A stretch of 64,000 bases of DNA from Alphaproteobacteria bacterium 41-28 (GCA_001897795.1 MKUL01000036.1:26545-90544), one strand, 5' to 3'; numbered from the stretch's first letter, positions 10,974 through 21,016 are shown. Numbers and translations are program-made. The notes: a model not told the origin generated them from the letters alone.

Positions 10974-12145
10974 ATGCGATCAAGCTCAGGCACATACTAT
11001 AGTAGAATTGATCATTTAAGATTTTTAGCCGCATACCTCGTTTTTTTTGGCATTGTAAGTCTCTCCTTATTTCTCATGATTATATCCCCTCTAATCTTTT
11101 ATGTTTCCTACTTGATCAAGGATATACAGGAGTTTCTCTATTCTTAGTCTTAAGTGGATTCATTTTTGGAAAGCTTACATTGGATAAAGAAATAGACACA
11201 ATTGCATTTTACAAAAATAGAATACTACGTATTTACCCACTTTATGTGTTTTGGGGTATTTATTATTTTTATGCAAATAATTTAACCCCTATTAACTTTC
11301 TCTGTAGTATGTTTTTTTTAATTCCATCAAGCGAAGCATTCTCTGTTTCTTGGTCAGTCATCGTAGAATTACAAATCTATGCCATCCTCCCTTTTATTAT
11401 AAAATTTACAAAATTAAATGGGAAAAAGTATTTATTTTTTCTACTTACTTTCTTAGTGTTTTTTAAGTTATTGATTTATATGACTTCTCAGTCATCTATT
11501 CAAACTTTTTCTTATTGGACCATTTTTGGACGACTGGATGAATTTCTATGTGGAATGATCGTTACTGTGCTTTCTGATCAATGGAAATTTTCAAATAAAC
11601 TCCTACCCTTTTCTTTGCTTCTTTCATCGATTGCATCCTTAATTACGCTTTTTTATTATTTTAAGCTAGCTGGTGGATATGTTGGCATTCAAGGAATTAA
11701 GCCAAATCCATTGATTTGGATATTTCGTCCTTTGATGCAAGGCATAGCCTATGGTAGCTTAGTACTTGGATATATAAAACTTCCAATAAATATCAACAAA
11801 CATATTGATTATTTTTTTGGTAAACTTGGAGAAATAAGTTACTCAATTTATTGGAATCACTCTTTTGTTATTGCTTTTTCATACCCCATATTTCTAAAAC
11901 TCTTTAAAATTAATCTTGATAGCTTTTACTTAGTTTTTCTTTATTCTAATTTTTTTGTATTACCTATTTGTCTCATATTATCTTTTGTAACATATTATTT
12001 AATAGAAAAACCTTTCTTACTAAGAAGAAAAGTATATATTAAAAATTTGGATGAAAATATAAGCCCATCGAAATTAGCTAATCACCCCTTAAACACTTTT
12101 ACTGAAAATACCGAAAAAAGACAAAAAGTACAGAATGCACCATAG
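10974..12145 (+). pseudogene. Acyltransferase family 3 (OafA-like), frameshifted at a T8 tract
   Basis: Membrane O-acyltransferase that would modify a surface polysaccharide. The ATG at 10974 opens YYSRIDHLRFLAAYLVFF, the family N-terminus, but the frame changes at eight T residues (11041-11048) and stops soon after. Reading on with one extra T gives FFWHCKSLL (the family's conserved His), then GYTGVSLFLVLSGFIFGK and FYKNRILRIYPLYVFW, all in the frame that is open to 12145. The rest has about nine hydrophobic segments. In the sequence as given, only a product from an internal start (TTG at 11180) is intact, and that lacks the His. Flanking direct repeats and very AT-rich DNA suggest acquisition. 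Phase variation, decay or sequencing error are all possible. Confidence 0.75.
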
Positions 12146-12294
12146 GATGTGCTGGCCTACCTATGCGGAGATATCTTTACCCTAATCCTACACACTTAGG
12201 CTCTAGATCTCCTAAGCAAATACTTAGGCTCATTATGGAGAACTAAAAAGCCCTGTTACTAGGCCAAAACCCTCTTGACTTAATATTACAGTTT
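12146..12294. other. Intergenic remnant with right direct repeat and small hairpin
   Basis: Contains the second 43-base direct repeat at 12213-12255 (starts TAAGCAAATACTTAGGCTCA) and a small hairpin CCTAAG, loop CAAATA, CTTAGG at 12211-12228. The words CTTAGGCTC occur twice here and once in the left copy. No gene is seen. Confidence 0.5.
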
Positions 12295-12627
12295 CTATTT
12301 TGGATTTGATGTTATTGCTTGAACAGCTGGCCTCACTGAACTTCCTTCTGCTCCATGAGGACACTTTCCATCTGATTCACACTTATCCCTACAACATTTC
12401 CCCTTGCAACAAATTTCTGTGGGAGCACAACATTTATCTGGAAAGCAACAAGAATGATTGTGTGGACAGCACCTCCATACACCTTTATCATCGGGGCAGC
12501 ATATCTGATCAGCACTGCAAGCGTACCTCATATCGTTATAAATCCCACAGGAAGGATTCTCCGCCTTCACAGTGATAGCGCCCGTTAAAATCAGGACAAA
12601 ACTTAAAATCGATAATAACTTACGCAT
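12295..12627 (-). CDS. Small secreted Cys-rich protein with a granulin-like domain
   Basis: A 110-residue protein. The ATG at 12627 has GGGAG 5 bases upstream and opens a clear signal peptide (LLSILSFVLILTGAITVKA). The mature part has 16 cysteines, including six adjacent pairs, spaced C-x5-CC-x8-CC-x5-CC-x4-CC-x5-CC, which is very close to the granulin consensus known mostly from eukaryotes. Key stretches are QICCPDDKGVWRCCP and EICCKGKCC. The fold would need disulphides made in the periplasm or outside the cell. A host-directed or predator-directed role is inferred from the eukaryote-like domain only. It lies divergently next to the SURF1 gene, with the promoter regions overlapping. Confidence 0.75.
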   Translation of the reverse strand: MRKLLSILSFVLILTGAITVKAENPSCGIYNDMRYACSADQICCPDDKGVWRCCPHNHSCCFPDKCCAPTEICCKGKCCRDKCESDGKCPHGAEGSSVRPAVQAITSNPK

Positions 12628-12687
12628 AAGAACTCCCTTTGTTATATTTTTTCTACTGCCACTTCCCATCAATAACAGGTATAAGTT

Positions 12688-13377
12688 TTGAAAGAAGTTG
12701 GACTTAAACAAAAGAAAAGTCAAGTGAATCGCACCTTTTCCCTTTTCACACTTATGCTTATCCTGGTGTTACTGGGCCTCGGAACCTGGCAGCTTCAAAG
12801 AAAGGTGGAAAAAGAAGCTCTTCTCGAAACCTTAGCCCAAAGCCAGAAAAACACTGCTCTTAATGTGGATGATATTAAAACCCCTACCCTTTTTCAGCCC
12901 CTTTACGCAACAGGCCAGTTTGTTCCTGATACAACCATTTTCCTTCAATCGAAAATCCATCAAGGGAAAAACGGTGTTTATGTTTTCGATGTCTTTCAAA
13001 CCCAAGGAGGACGCTATCTTCTTATTCAACGAGGATGGGCAATCAAAGAAATTTTAAACCCTCCCCAAGGAAATTTAAGGATAGAAGGAATCACAAGAGT
13101 GCCTTCTTCTCCTAATTATTTTCAGCCCGCCAATTCTCCTCCGGCCTATTTCTGGATTGATCTTAAGGCCCTGTCGCAAGACCTTAATGTCCCTCTCCTG
13201 CCCTATTACCTTGTTGCAAATACATCTCATGATCCGCGAATTCTTCCCACGCTCCCCTTCCCTCTTCCCCCCAATAACCATCTTGAATACGCCCTCACGT
13301 GGTATAATCTTGCTTTTGCCCTTGGAATTATGCTTTTGTGGAATAGAAAATATTATTTAAAAAAGGAAAAACTGTGA
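12688..13377 (+). CDS. SURF1-family cytochrome oxidase assembly protein
   Basis: Inner-membrane factor for heme insertion into subunit I of aa3 oxidases. It has an N-terminal membrane helix followed by LGTWQLQRKVEKEALL, the family marker RYLLIQRGW in the periplasmic domain, and a C-terminal helix after NNHLEYALTWYNLAFALG. The start is uncertain: a TTG at 12688 has AGG upstream, while a GTG at 12724 would also keep the whole helix. The stop overlaps the M16 peptidase start by four bases (GTGA), so the two are translationally coupled. Its function ties it to ctaE upstream. Confidence 0.93.
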   Translation: MKEVGLKQKKSQVNRTFSLFTLMLILVLLGLGTWQLQRKVEKEALLETLAQSQKNTALNVDDIKTPTLFQPLYATGQFVPDTTIFLQSKIHQGKNGVYVFDVFQTQGGRYLLIQRGWAIKEILNPPQGNLRIEGITRVPSSPNYFQPANSPPAYFWIDLKALSQDLNVPLLPYYLVANTSHDPRILPTLPFPLPPNNHLEYALTWYNLAFALGIMLLWNRKYYLKKEKL

Positions 13378-14606
13378 CTGTTCGTATAACATCCCTCAAT
13401 AATGGATTGAGAGTTATTACTGACGATATTCCCGGAATTGCAACAGCCACCTTGGGGCTGTGGGTTGACGTGGGAACGCGTTATGAATCTCCTGAACTCA
13501 ATGGTATCTCTCACTTTTTAGAGCATATGGCCTTTAAAGGCACAACGACCCGCTCAGCCAAACAAATTGCGGAAGAAATTGAAAATGTCGGAGGACATTT
13601 GAATGCCTATACGTCAAGGGAAAACACAGCCTATAATGCTAGGGTTTTAGAAGCAAATGTGCCTCTTGCCCTCGAAATCATTGCTGATATCATTCAGAAT
13701 TCAACTTTTGAAGAGGATGAACTTGCTCGCGAACGGGAAGTTATCCTCCAAGAAATAGGACAAGCCTTCGATACGCCAGATGATATTATATTTGATTATT
13801 TTCAAGAGACAGCCTTTCCCCATCACTCCCTAGGTCGACCGATTCTCGGCCGTCCAGAGATTATTCATAAAATTTCTCGGAAAGATTTAAAGGACTATAT
13901 GGAACGAGAATATACAGCGCCTCGCATGGTTTTTGCGGCCACCGGTGCGGTGAATCACGAACAAATCGTAGACCTTTGCCAAAAACATTTTACACGGGTT
14001 GCAACCCACTCAACACCTACTTTTGAAAAAGCCGCTTATCAAGGAGGGACTTTTTATGAAAAACGTAATCTTGAACAAGTCCATATTTTAATAGGATTTG
14101 AATCCTGCCCTTATGACGATCCCAATTTCTATCCCCTCTCTGTTTTCTCTAGCCTCTTAGGGGGAGGTATGTCTTCGCGTCTCTTTCAGGAAGTGCGAGA
14201 AAAGCGCGGACTAGTCTATTCGATTTACTCCTTTAATACGACCTTTCGAGACACTGGTCTTTTTGGCATTTATGCAGGCACAGGTGAGGTCCTCATTCAA
14301 GAGCTTCTGCCCACGATTAAACAGGTTCTGAAGGACTTTCCTGAAACCTTAGAAGACCAGGAATTAGCACGAAGCAAAGCCCAACTCAAAGCGGGCATAC
14401 TGATGTCCCTTGAGAGCACGTCTGGTCGATGTGAACAGCTTGCTCAACAAATGATGATCTATAAACGACACATCCCTCCCCATGAAATCATTGAAAAAAT
14501 AAATGCCGTGACACGTGATGACATCATAAGAGCTACGAGTAAGGTGATGACAAGACCAACTACATTTGCAGCCTTAGGGCCTGGAGGAGAGATCACATGG
14601 GAATGA
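13374..14606 (+). CDS. M16 family zinc peptidase, mitochondrial-processing-peptidase type
   Basis: A 410-residue protease of the pitrilysin/MPP-beta class. The inverted zinc motif is HFLEHMAFKGT, with the distal Glu region EREVILQEIGQAFDTP; the glycine-rich loop SSLLGGGMSSRLFQEVREKRGL is also present. It starts with GTG overlapping the SURF1 stop. In alphaproteobacteria this family is commonly found near threonine synthase or cta genes, so the position fits. The substrate is unknown; degradation of small peptides or processing of exported proteins is typical of the family. All active-site residues are present. Confidence 0.93.
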   Translation: MTVRITSLNNGLRVITDDIPGIATATLGLWVDVGTRYESPELNGISHFLEHMAFKGTTTRSAKQIAEEIENVGGHLNAYTSRENTAYNARVLEANVPLALEIIADIIQNSTFEEDELAREREVILQEIGQAFDTPDDIIFDYFQETAFPHHSLGRPILGRPEIIHKISRKDLKDYMEREYTAPRMVFAATGAVNHEQIVDLCQKHFTRVATHSTPTFEKAAYQGGTFYEKRNLEQVHILIGFESCPYDDPNFYPLSVFSSLLGGGMSSRLFQEVREKRGLVYSIYSFNTTFRDTGLFGIYAGTGEVLIQELLPTIKQVLKDFPETLEDQELARSKAQLKAGILMSLESTSGRCEQLAQQMMIYKRHIPPHEIIEKINAVTRDDIIRATSKVMTRPTTFAALGPGGEITWE

Positions 14607-14648
14607 ACTTCACTTTCCCCACAATTCCTACTCAAATTAAGCCAATGC

Positions 14649-16382
14649 TTAAGGTTTTCCAGGCCATGTCAATCGAAGCGTTGAGATCGACTGGCCAATA
14701 TTCTGAAAGGCAGCAAGAAGATCAGCATTTGTAACTGACAAAAAGTACTTAGTAGGATCAGAAGCGCAATTTTGGAAAAGGGCTTGGTTAGCTGCTCCAC
14801 CCGCGGATCCATTATGGTTAAAGAGAATCGTGTAAATTGTGATCCCATTATTTTTTAGCGTCGTACACATATTCGCCATACTTGTGTTTAAATTAGTCGT
14901 TGTTTGTGCAAAGTTGGTTGTCCCCGTTCGTCCCTCACCGAGCCGGCCATATCCCGTATAATCAGCATCTGCTGAAATGGGGGCAGCAGTAGCAGGCGCA
15001 CCAGGCTCTCCCGTAGGCCAATCATACCACTGGTTCTGACCATCTGTCATAAGGACAATAACTTTCAATGTTTGTCCATAGGGTTGGGGCTCGGTGGAAG
15101 GGGTAGGCGAAGGCCATAGGCCCGTCCAATTAGGTGAAACCATCCACCAAGCAGCATCAAGTCCTATATTGATCATCGTACCACCCCGGAAAGTTGCCAT
15201 CATACTACTGATCGTATTCTGTACAGTCGTTTGTGAGGCCGTTAAAGGAAGCATAGGAACTGGACATCCTAAGTTTGGTCCCACACCATTGTTTCCATCC
15301 GACGTCCCATTCCAATTATAGTTATCCCCAAAAAACAACTGAGGAGTTGTACCAGCTAGAACATGATTCGGATAAGTTGGAGTTGATCCCCAATCATTAT
15401 CCCCCAAAGGATTTTTTGTTATACCCCAAGGAGGCGTGCCAAGAGAAACCGTTGATGAACTCGTCGTTCCTCGATTCAAGGGTTGACCATAAGTATATCC
15501 ATGAATCAAGGTTGAAGGGTAAAGGTAAGGACCAAATGGGAAGGCTGTGGGAGTTGCATCCGTTGCATCCGTACCATTAGGATAACTTGTATAGCCAAAC
15601 TGCGGAAAAGAATTAGGTGTCCGTGCTTCTATACATCCCATCCACTGACCGCCCACACTTTTACCTGCAACAGCGGGAACATTAGGATAAAGATTGGTAT
15701 TGGCAACCTGTGCTTTTCCAGCTGTCGTTAACCAGTTTGTAGGTGTAAACCCAGCCATGTTAATATTCACGGTTGTTGTATACGGAACAATACCAACGTA
15801 AAGCCCTGTAACAGTATCCGTTCCGCCACTTGTCCCATTTCCTCCATATAAAATATTGACAAGTGATTGGGCTGCAGCAATTTCTCCCTGCATGGGAGCC
15901 CCGAACATTGATCCCGTATTATCCAGGGCCAACACAACTTCTGCACCTTGAACCTGAACTTGAGCTTGAGAGTTAGCCGTTGCTGCAATTGTAGGTTTTC
16001 CTAAGAATTGCATAATTGTTGTATTGATCGTTCCTGTTGCCGTGACTGTTACGACTTGATTGTTTGATGAAAATGTAAAGGTAGGCCCACTGACCGTCGC
16101 AATAAAATTTTTAGGAATATTCGCATTAAAGATTGCTGTTCCTTGCTGCGTCATGTTAGCCGTTGTCCCACCAGCTTTTGCAGCTGCAATGGCTGCTGCG
16201 TCTGACGCTCCTGTTATAACAGCATGTACATAATAATCACGCCCCACATCAATGGAAAGCCCTAACATGCCAAATACAGGAATAAGAGCAAGAGCATAGA
16301 TAATGGCCACAACTCCAGCATCTTTTCGAATAATATGTGTCCCTTTATAATATTTTTCTCGTAACTTTTTGAAAAAGAGCAT
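14649..16382 (-). CDS. TadG-like pilus assembly protein with von Willebrand A domain
   Basis: A 577-residue pseudopilin-related protein. The N-terminus GVVAIIYALALIPVFGMLGLSIDVG is the TadE/TadG-type membrane segment preceded by a basic stretch. A vWA domain starts near residue 155 with the metal-site motif EVVLALDNTGSM and later VIVLMTDGQNQ. The middle is rich in Gly, Thr, Pro and Asn, suggesting an extracellular part. It is the last gene of the Tad cluster, 69 bases after the second TadE-like gene. TadG proteins are needed for pilus assembly or surface adhesion; here the vWA domain argues for an adhesive or scaffolding role. Confidence 0.88.
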   Translation of the reverse strand: MLFFKKLREKYYKGTHIIRKDAGVVAIIYALALIPVFGMLGLSIDVGRDYYVHAVITGASDAAAIAAAKAGGTTANMTQQGTAIFNANIPKNFIATVSGPTFTFSSNNQVVTVTATGTINTTIMQFLGKPTIAATANSQAQVQVQGAEVVLALDNTGSMFGAPMQGEIAAAQSLVNILYGGNGTSGGTDTVTGLYVGIVPYTTTVNINMAGFTPTNWLTTAGKAQVANTNLYPNVPAVAGKSVGGQWMGCIEARTPNSFPQFGYTSYPNGTDATDATPTAFPFGPYLYPSTLIHGYTYGQPLNRGTTSSSTVSLGTPPWGITKNPLGDNDWGSTPTYPNHVLAGTTPQLFFGDNYNWNGTSDGNNGVGPNLGCPVPMLPLTASQTTVQNTISSMMATFRGGTMINIGLDAAWWMVSPNWTGLWPSPTPSTEPQPYGQTLKVIVLMTDGQNQWYDWPTGEPGAPATAAPISADADYTGYGRLGEGRTGTTNFAQTTTNLNTSMANMCTTLKNNGITIYTILFNHNGSAGGAANQALFQNCASDPTKYFLSVTNADLLAAFQNIGQSISTLRLTWPGKP

Positions 16383-16451
16383 TTTTGTTCTCCCTAAATT
16401 TTTTTATTGTACTTTTTATTTATTAACAGGTTCTAAATTTCTTATGAAACA

Positions 16452-17009
16452 TTATCCTGGACTTAATGTCGTCATATCTCCTTGACGAGGGACTGCCGCA
16501 GCTACTGCATAAATACTTTGAGGCGTAGCCGAAAGAACATAACCTGGGAACAGCGGCGTAAAATTGTAAAAAACTTCTGTAAAAATAACAGCCTGACCAT
16601 TAGTCAGGGTCATTCCTGCAGGTACACTTGCCGCACTAATTTGACTTCCTCCCGCCCCTCCTGGGAAACTCTGTTGCCATAAAACCGCAACTTTTGCGCC
16701 AGCTGGTGTATCAGGCACTCCCACTGCAGTAACAACAACGTTTCCATTCTGAGTAAAATTGAATGGCTGAGCAATTAAAACAGAAGCTTGTAACATACTA
16801 TTTAACTGGGATTCCGTTACAGGGCCCCGGGTGACAATGTTGCTAATTTCTTGAGCCGTCCGGTTCATTTTATTATTGCAAAAAATCAATTCAGAAACAT
16901 CATAAAGGCCAATCAATGTTATCAACATAAAAGGCAATAAAATGGCAAACTCAAGAGCTGCCACTCCTTTATCTATTTTTCCAATTCTTTCTTTAATCCA
17001 CTCATACAT
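16452..17009 (-). CDS. TadE-like pseudopilin (second copy)
   Basis: A 185-residue protein with the TadE N-terminus: a short cytoplasmic part, then GVAALEFAILLPFMLITLIGLYDVSELIF, including the processing-site Glu in ALEFA. The remainder is a Thr/Val/Ala-rich periplasmic domain. It lies 9 bases after the preceding TadE gene and is read with it. Pseudopilins of this class are cut by the prepilin peptidase TadV/CpaA (25372-25935) and help assemble Flp pili. Which of the two copies corresponds to TadE or TadF in other species cannot be decided by eye. Confidence 0.85.
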   Translation of the reverse strand: MYEWIKERIGKIDKGVAALEFAILLPFMLITLIGLYDVSELIFCNNKMNRTAQEISNIVTRGPVTESQLNSMLQASVLIAQPFNFTQNGNVVVTAVGVPDTPAGAKVAVLWQQSFPGGAGGSQISAASVPAGMTLTNGQAVIFTEVFYNFTPLFPGYVLSATPQSIYAVAAAVPRQGDMTTLSPG

Positions 17010-17018
17010 AATCTATCC

Positions 17019-17537
17019 TCAAAATGGTTCGTTTTGGACAACAGCAGATGCTGTAAGAGTTATAGATCCATTTCCAGTAGGCGACAAAAGTGTTCCAAGC
17101 ATAGGTGTAAAAAAAGTCCAATTATAGGAAAGGGTATAAAGAACATCTTGATTAGCCGTCCCAAAATTCTGGGTCCCACCGGTTGGCGCATTGGCAAGAG
17201 TGGGCATAGCTGAAAAGCTTGAATATGGTGTAACAGTAAGAACGAGATTTGTAGGATTTACAAGACCAAAGCTATATTGATCCGCTAGAGCTATTGCAGT
17301 TTGTGAGGATGTTTGTCCCGCCACACTACCTCCCGTACGCCCAAAACGTGAAACTTGAAGAATCGATGTCTCTAGGGATGTTTGAACGAGAAGAATGGCC
17401 CCAACTTCAAAAATCCCAAAAAAAACTAAAAAAAATACAGGCGCAATTAAGGCAAATTCGACAGCTGTAGCCCCTTTATTGTCTACTGCATTAACTTTGC
17501 CTCTCCTGGATTTGAAAGGCCACAAACTGCTTAACAT
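17019..17537 (-). CDS. TadE-like pseudopilin (first copy)
   Basis: A 172-residue protein with the canonical GATAVEFALIAPVFFLVFFGIFEVG segment after a basic cytoplasmic tail (FKSRRGKV). The conserved Glu in AVEFA is present. The periplasmic part contains repeated Thr/Gly/Asn stretches. The gene begins 137 bases after the tadC stop, the largest gap in the pilus cluster, so a secondary promoter for the tadE-tadE-tadG part may lie at 17538-17674. It forms a unit with the following TadE-like gene. Confidence 0.88.
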   Translation of the reverse strand: MLSSLWPFKSRRGKVNAVDNKGATAVEFALIAPVFFLVFFGIFEVGAILLVQTSLETSILQVSRFGRTGGSVAGQTSSQTAIALADQYSFGLVNPTNLVLTVTPYSSFSAMPTLANAPTGGTQNFGTANQDVLYTLSYNWTFFTPMLGTLLSPTGNGSITLTASAVVQNEPF

Positions 17538-17674
17538 TTTTGTTTACCTCAGTGCTCAGAAACCGAGTCTCTTAAGGCCCTCCTCAAATAACTCCTGCCA
17601 CACATTAATTATAGCTTAATAATGGTTAAGAAATAGTTAAAATACTTACCTTTGGAGCTACAACGGTCACGCTT

Positions 17675-18616
17675 TTAGTGCGCCATCGTTTCTATAACCT
17701 TTATCACCGCAGGGCCCATGATCACAATGTAAATACAAGGAAAAATGAAGAGCATCATAGGGAGAGATAATAAAACAGGAAGTTTGGCTGCTCTTTCTTC
17801 TGCTTCTACCAAACGGTCTTGCCGAAATTGTTCTGAGACATTACGCATTGTTTGTGCAATAGGCGTTCCATATTGTTCGGCTTGTATAATATTTGCAATG
17901 ATCGATTTAAAATAAGGAGAGTCCATACGATCGCTAAAATTTTGTAAGGCTTTAGTTCGGTCTGAAAACATGTTCAACTCAATAGATAAAAGGGCAAGCT
18001 CAAATCCCAAATCGGGACTCAGTTGAGAAACTTCCCGTGCAACTCTTTGGACTGTTGCAGTAAGGCTTAATCCCGCTTCCGTGCAGATGACCATAAGATC
18101 AAGGGCTTCAGGAAAAGATTTTCGAATTCGTTCTTGTCTGTTCTTAACAAGTCTTTCTAATACAACGTCCACCATATATGATCCAAATAAACCAGCAATT
18201 ATAATTGCTAATATTTCATATATAATTGGCCAATGGGTGAAATAATAGAGGAATAGAGCAGTGATCAATGCAGGGGGGAAAATCATTAAAATTTTAGCAC
18301 TGCCATAGAGAAGAGCGGCATTCTCTGATTTAAGTCCCGCTCTAATAAATGTTTTTTTCAGAGATTCCCGCTCATTCTTGCCCAATTTTTGAAACTTATC
18401 AATAAACCGCCTCAACCACCGTAACGTTTGTTCCCCTTCACGCTTATAGATCTTTTTTTCAGTAGGATCTTCTTGAATCATCTGTTCTTTATAACGCATG
18501 AGTTCTTTAAGTCTGTCTTTAAAAACATCTTGCCGACGAAATTTGGAAAATAAAGACAGCATAAAGTATAAAACACAAAAAGCCAATATAAATGAAAGTA
18601 TATCTACAGTATTCAA
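17675..18616 (-). CDS. tadC: Tad secretion inner-membrane protein TadC
   Basis: A type II secretion F-domain membrane protein of 313 residues. It has an N-terminal membrane segment, a cytoplasmic region, the conserved EALDLMVICTEAGLSLTATVQRVA motif that defines TadC, and two hydrophobic segments at the end (LLSLPMMLFIFPCIYIVIMGPAVI). With TadB it forms the platform on which the CpaF ATPase acts. It follows tadB by 16 bases. Confidence 0.93.
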   Translation of the reverse strand: MNTVDILSFILAFCVLYFMLSLFSKFRRQDVFKDRLKELMRYKEQMIQEDPTEKKIYKREGEQTLRWLRRFIDKFQKLGKNERESLKKTFIRAGLKSENAALLYGSAKILMIFPPALITALFLYYFTHWPIIYEILAIIIAGLFGSYMVDVVLERLVKNRQERIRKSFPEALDLMVICTEAGLSLTATVQRVAREVSQLSPDLGFELALLSIELNMFSDRTKALQNFSDRMDSPYFKSIIANIIQAEQYGTPIAQTMRNVSEQFRQDRLVEAEERAAKLPVLLSLPMMLFIFPCIYIVIMGPAVIKVIETMAH

Positions 18617-18632
18617 TATCTTTAACCTCCTC

Positions 18633-19610
18633 CTAATAAATGTCTTTGTAAGCCATCCGAATCATCATACCAATCCCTGTAACCAACATTCCTCCTCCAA
18701 TAAGAAGGAGCATATGACCTTTCTCTGTATAAAACAAAGGATCCAGATAATGAGGGCTACTAACATAAACTGCCCCTGTTAAAACAAAGGGGATTGCCGT
18801 CAAAATCATCGCTGTAACACGTACTTCTGCTGAAAGGGCTTTTATCTTTTTTCGTAAGCTTTGACGCGAACGAATAATTTTGGCAAAATTATCGGTTGCT
18901 TCCGCAAGGCTACCACCTGTTTCTCTTTGCAAAACTAAAACAATTGCAAGCATCCGAAACTCATCAACCCCAAGACGGTTAGCCATATCCGCAAGAACGG
19001 CTTCTGCTGCCTCTCCGAGACGCATTTTTTCACTAATCGTGTGAAATATTTTTCCGCTAGGGCCTTTTTCCTGTTCTGCCACCATCTCAAGAGCACGATC
19101 TGCGGAATATCCTGCCCGTAAGGCGCGCCGAATCACATCCAAAGCGATCGGGAACTCCACTAAAAATTCGTTCCTACGTCGAGATGTAAGAATAGCCACG
19201 AAAGCCCACGGCAAGGCAAAACTGAAAGCTGCTCCTATTAAACTAGACAATACGATACTTATGTGCCATAGGAAATGAAGAAAGAAACAAACGGATAATC
19301 CTATCAAACCACATAAGACTAAGAAGACAACAGGGTTGATATCAAGACCCGCGTGTTGGAGCCATTCCCTTAGCCCTTCTACCCTCTGTAATTTACTTTT
19401 AAAGTATGTATCTGGCGATCCCTGATCTTTTAAAAGAGATAACGCTTCTTCCTTCTCTTTTTGAGAAACACCTCCAACTTCAGTAAGACGCTTTTTCCAG
19501 TCTAGGATTGTTTCACTTCCTTTACGAAAGCGATAGAAAACAATAAAGAATATGTAGCCTATGAGTACTACTAGCGCTCCAAACAGGGGGATAATATTAC
19601 TTTCACTCAT
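18633..19610 (-). CDS. tadB: Tad secretion inner-membrane protein TadB
   Basis: A 325-residue F-domain protein, homologous in layout to TadC. Features are the N-terminal membrane helix, FPIALDVIRRALRAGYSADRALEMVA, the segment ETGGSLAEATDNFAKIIRSR typical of TadB, and a C-terminal pair of helices. Its start overlaps the cpaF stop by four bases, implying coupled translation. It forms the inner-membrane platform with TadC. Confidence 0.93.
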   Translation of the reverse strand: MSESNIIPLFGALVVLIGYIFFIVFYRFRKGSETILDWKKRLTEVGGVSQKEKEEALSLLKDQGSPDTYFKSKLQRVEGLREWLQHAGLDINPVVFLVLCGLIGLSVCFFLHFLWHISIVLSSLIGAAFSFALPWAFVAILTSRRRNEFLVEFPIALDVIRRALRAGYSADRALEMVAEQEKGPSGKIFHTISEKMRLGEAAEAVLADMANRLGVDEFRMLAIVLVLQRETGGSLAEATDNFAKIIRSRQSLRKKIKALSAEVRVTAMILTAIPFVLTGAVYVSSPHYLDPLFYTEKGHMLLLIGGGMLVTGIGMMIRMAYKDIY

Positions 19611-21016
19611 AAATCTCCCCTTATCGCTTCTTTTAGTTCTTTATCTAACCCATACATTCGAGCTCTACCAATAAAGTGAGGAGTTACGCCTGAGGCTTTA
19701 AAAACACCACGAATCCGCATTTGACCGCTCGTCGGATCTACTACATCTTCCTGATATTCAAATTTAAAGAGATCGTGAGTCATAATGACATCTCCTTCAA
19801 GTCCAGTAATTTCAGCAATTTCCGTGACACGTCGAATTCCGTCTCTCATTCTCTCCGTGTGAACAATCAAATTAATCGCACCTACTATGAGCGAACGAAG
19901 CACCCGAGTCGGCATTTCATAGCCTGCCATTGACAACATATTTTCTAGGCGAGTAAGGGCTTCTCGAGGGCGGTTCGCGTGGATTGTAGACATGGAACCA
20001 TCATGACCCGTATTCATGGCTTGAAGCATGTCAATGGTTTCCTCTCCCCTGACCTCACCGACAATGATTCTGTCAGGTCGCATACGTAAGGAATTTCGTA
20101 CCAGCTCTCGTATCGTGATTTCTCCTTCACCTTCAATGTTGGGAGGACGACTTTCAAGTCGCACCACGTGCGGTTTCTGCAAACGAAGTTCAGCTGAATC
20201 TTCAATGGTAACAATTCGCTCGTTTGGATCAATGAGTTGAGACATGGCATTTAGGAGAGTCGTCTTTCCCGATCCTGTCCCTCCTGAAATCAACACGTTA
20301 AGACGACTCGCTGATGCAATTTTTAACAGGATAGCCATCGGCTCTGAGAGATTTTCATTTTCTAGCATTCTATCAAGAGTAATATTTATAGTAGAAAACT
20401 TACGAATTGAAATGGAAGTCCCATCTAAGGAAAGAGGTGGCATAATGATATTCACACGACTCCCATCTGCAAGACGGGCATCAACCATAGGGCTTGACTC
20501 ATCAACCCGCCTACCAACACGACTTGCAATACGTCTTGCTATTTGCTGAAGATGGGCTTCATCATGAAATTTGATATTAGAAATTCTTTCAAGTTTTCCC
20601 TTGCGTTCAATATACACATTTTGAGGACCATTGACTAATATGTCTGTAACTGACTCATCATGAGTGATTTCTTCAAGGGGACCAAGTCCGATCATATCAT
20701 CCACGAGGGAGGACGCTATTTGTTTTTGTTCCTTTGCATTTATCTGAATGTTATTTTCTACTGTAAAATCAACGATAAATTTTTCTATTTCATGTCGTAA
20801 AGTATCTGGTGACATTTGACTGGCAGCAACCAGATCTATTCTTTCCATGAGCGCTTCATAGGCCCTAACTTTAAAGGTTTTCATTAAATCAGATGTAGGC
20901 TTATTATCACTAAAGCTCTTTGATTGGGGCATCAATGGCTGATTCTGCTCCAATCCTTCCTCAAAAGAACTATCGGTTCCATTATTACTGCCCGTCTTTC
21001 GACCAAAGCCGCCCAT
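19607..21016 (-). CDS. cpaF: Tad pilus assembly ATPase CpaF/TadA
   Basis: A secretion ATPase of 469 residues that powers Flp pilus assembly. It has the Walker A motif [15 protein letters not shown], the Asp box ([12 protein letters not shown]), the Walker B region ([14 protein letters not shown]) and the His box ([12 protein letters not shown]). An N-terminal helical domain carries the signature [13 protein letters not shown]. The first 60 residues are low-complexity and polar, as in other TadA proteins. It lies 55 bases after cpaE. Confidence 0.96.
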   Translation of the reverse strand: MGGFGRKTGSNNGTDSSFEEGLEQNQPLMPQSKSFSDNKPTSDLMKTFKVRAYEALMERIDLVAASQMSPDTLRHEIEKFIVDFTVENNIQINAKEQKQIASSLVDDMIGLGPLEEITHDESVTDILVNGPQNVYIERKGKLERISNIKFHDEAHLQQIARRIASRVGRRVDESSPMVDARLADGSRVNIIMPPLSLDGTSISIRKFSTINITLDRMLENENLSEPMAILLKIASASRLNVLISGGTGSGKTTLLNAMSQLIDPNERIVTIEDSAELRLQKPHVVRLESRPPNIEGEGEITIRELVRNSLRMRPDRIIVGEVRGEETIDMLQAMNTGHDGSMSTIHANRPREALTRLENMLSMAGYEMPTRVLRSLIVGAINLIVHTERMRDGIRRVTEIAEITGLEGDVIMTHDLFKFEYQEDVVDPTSGQMRIRGVFKASGVTPHFIGRARMYGLDKELKEAIRGDL

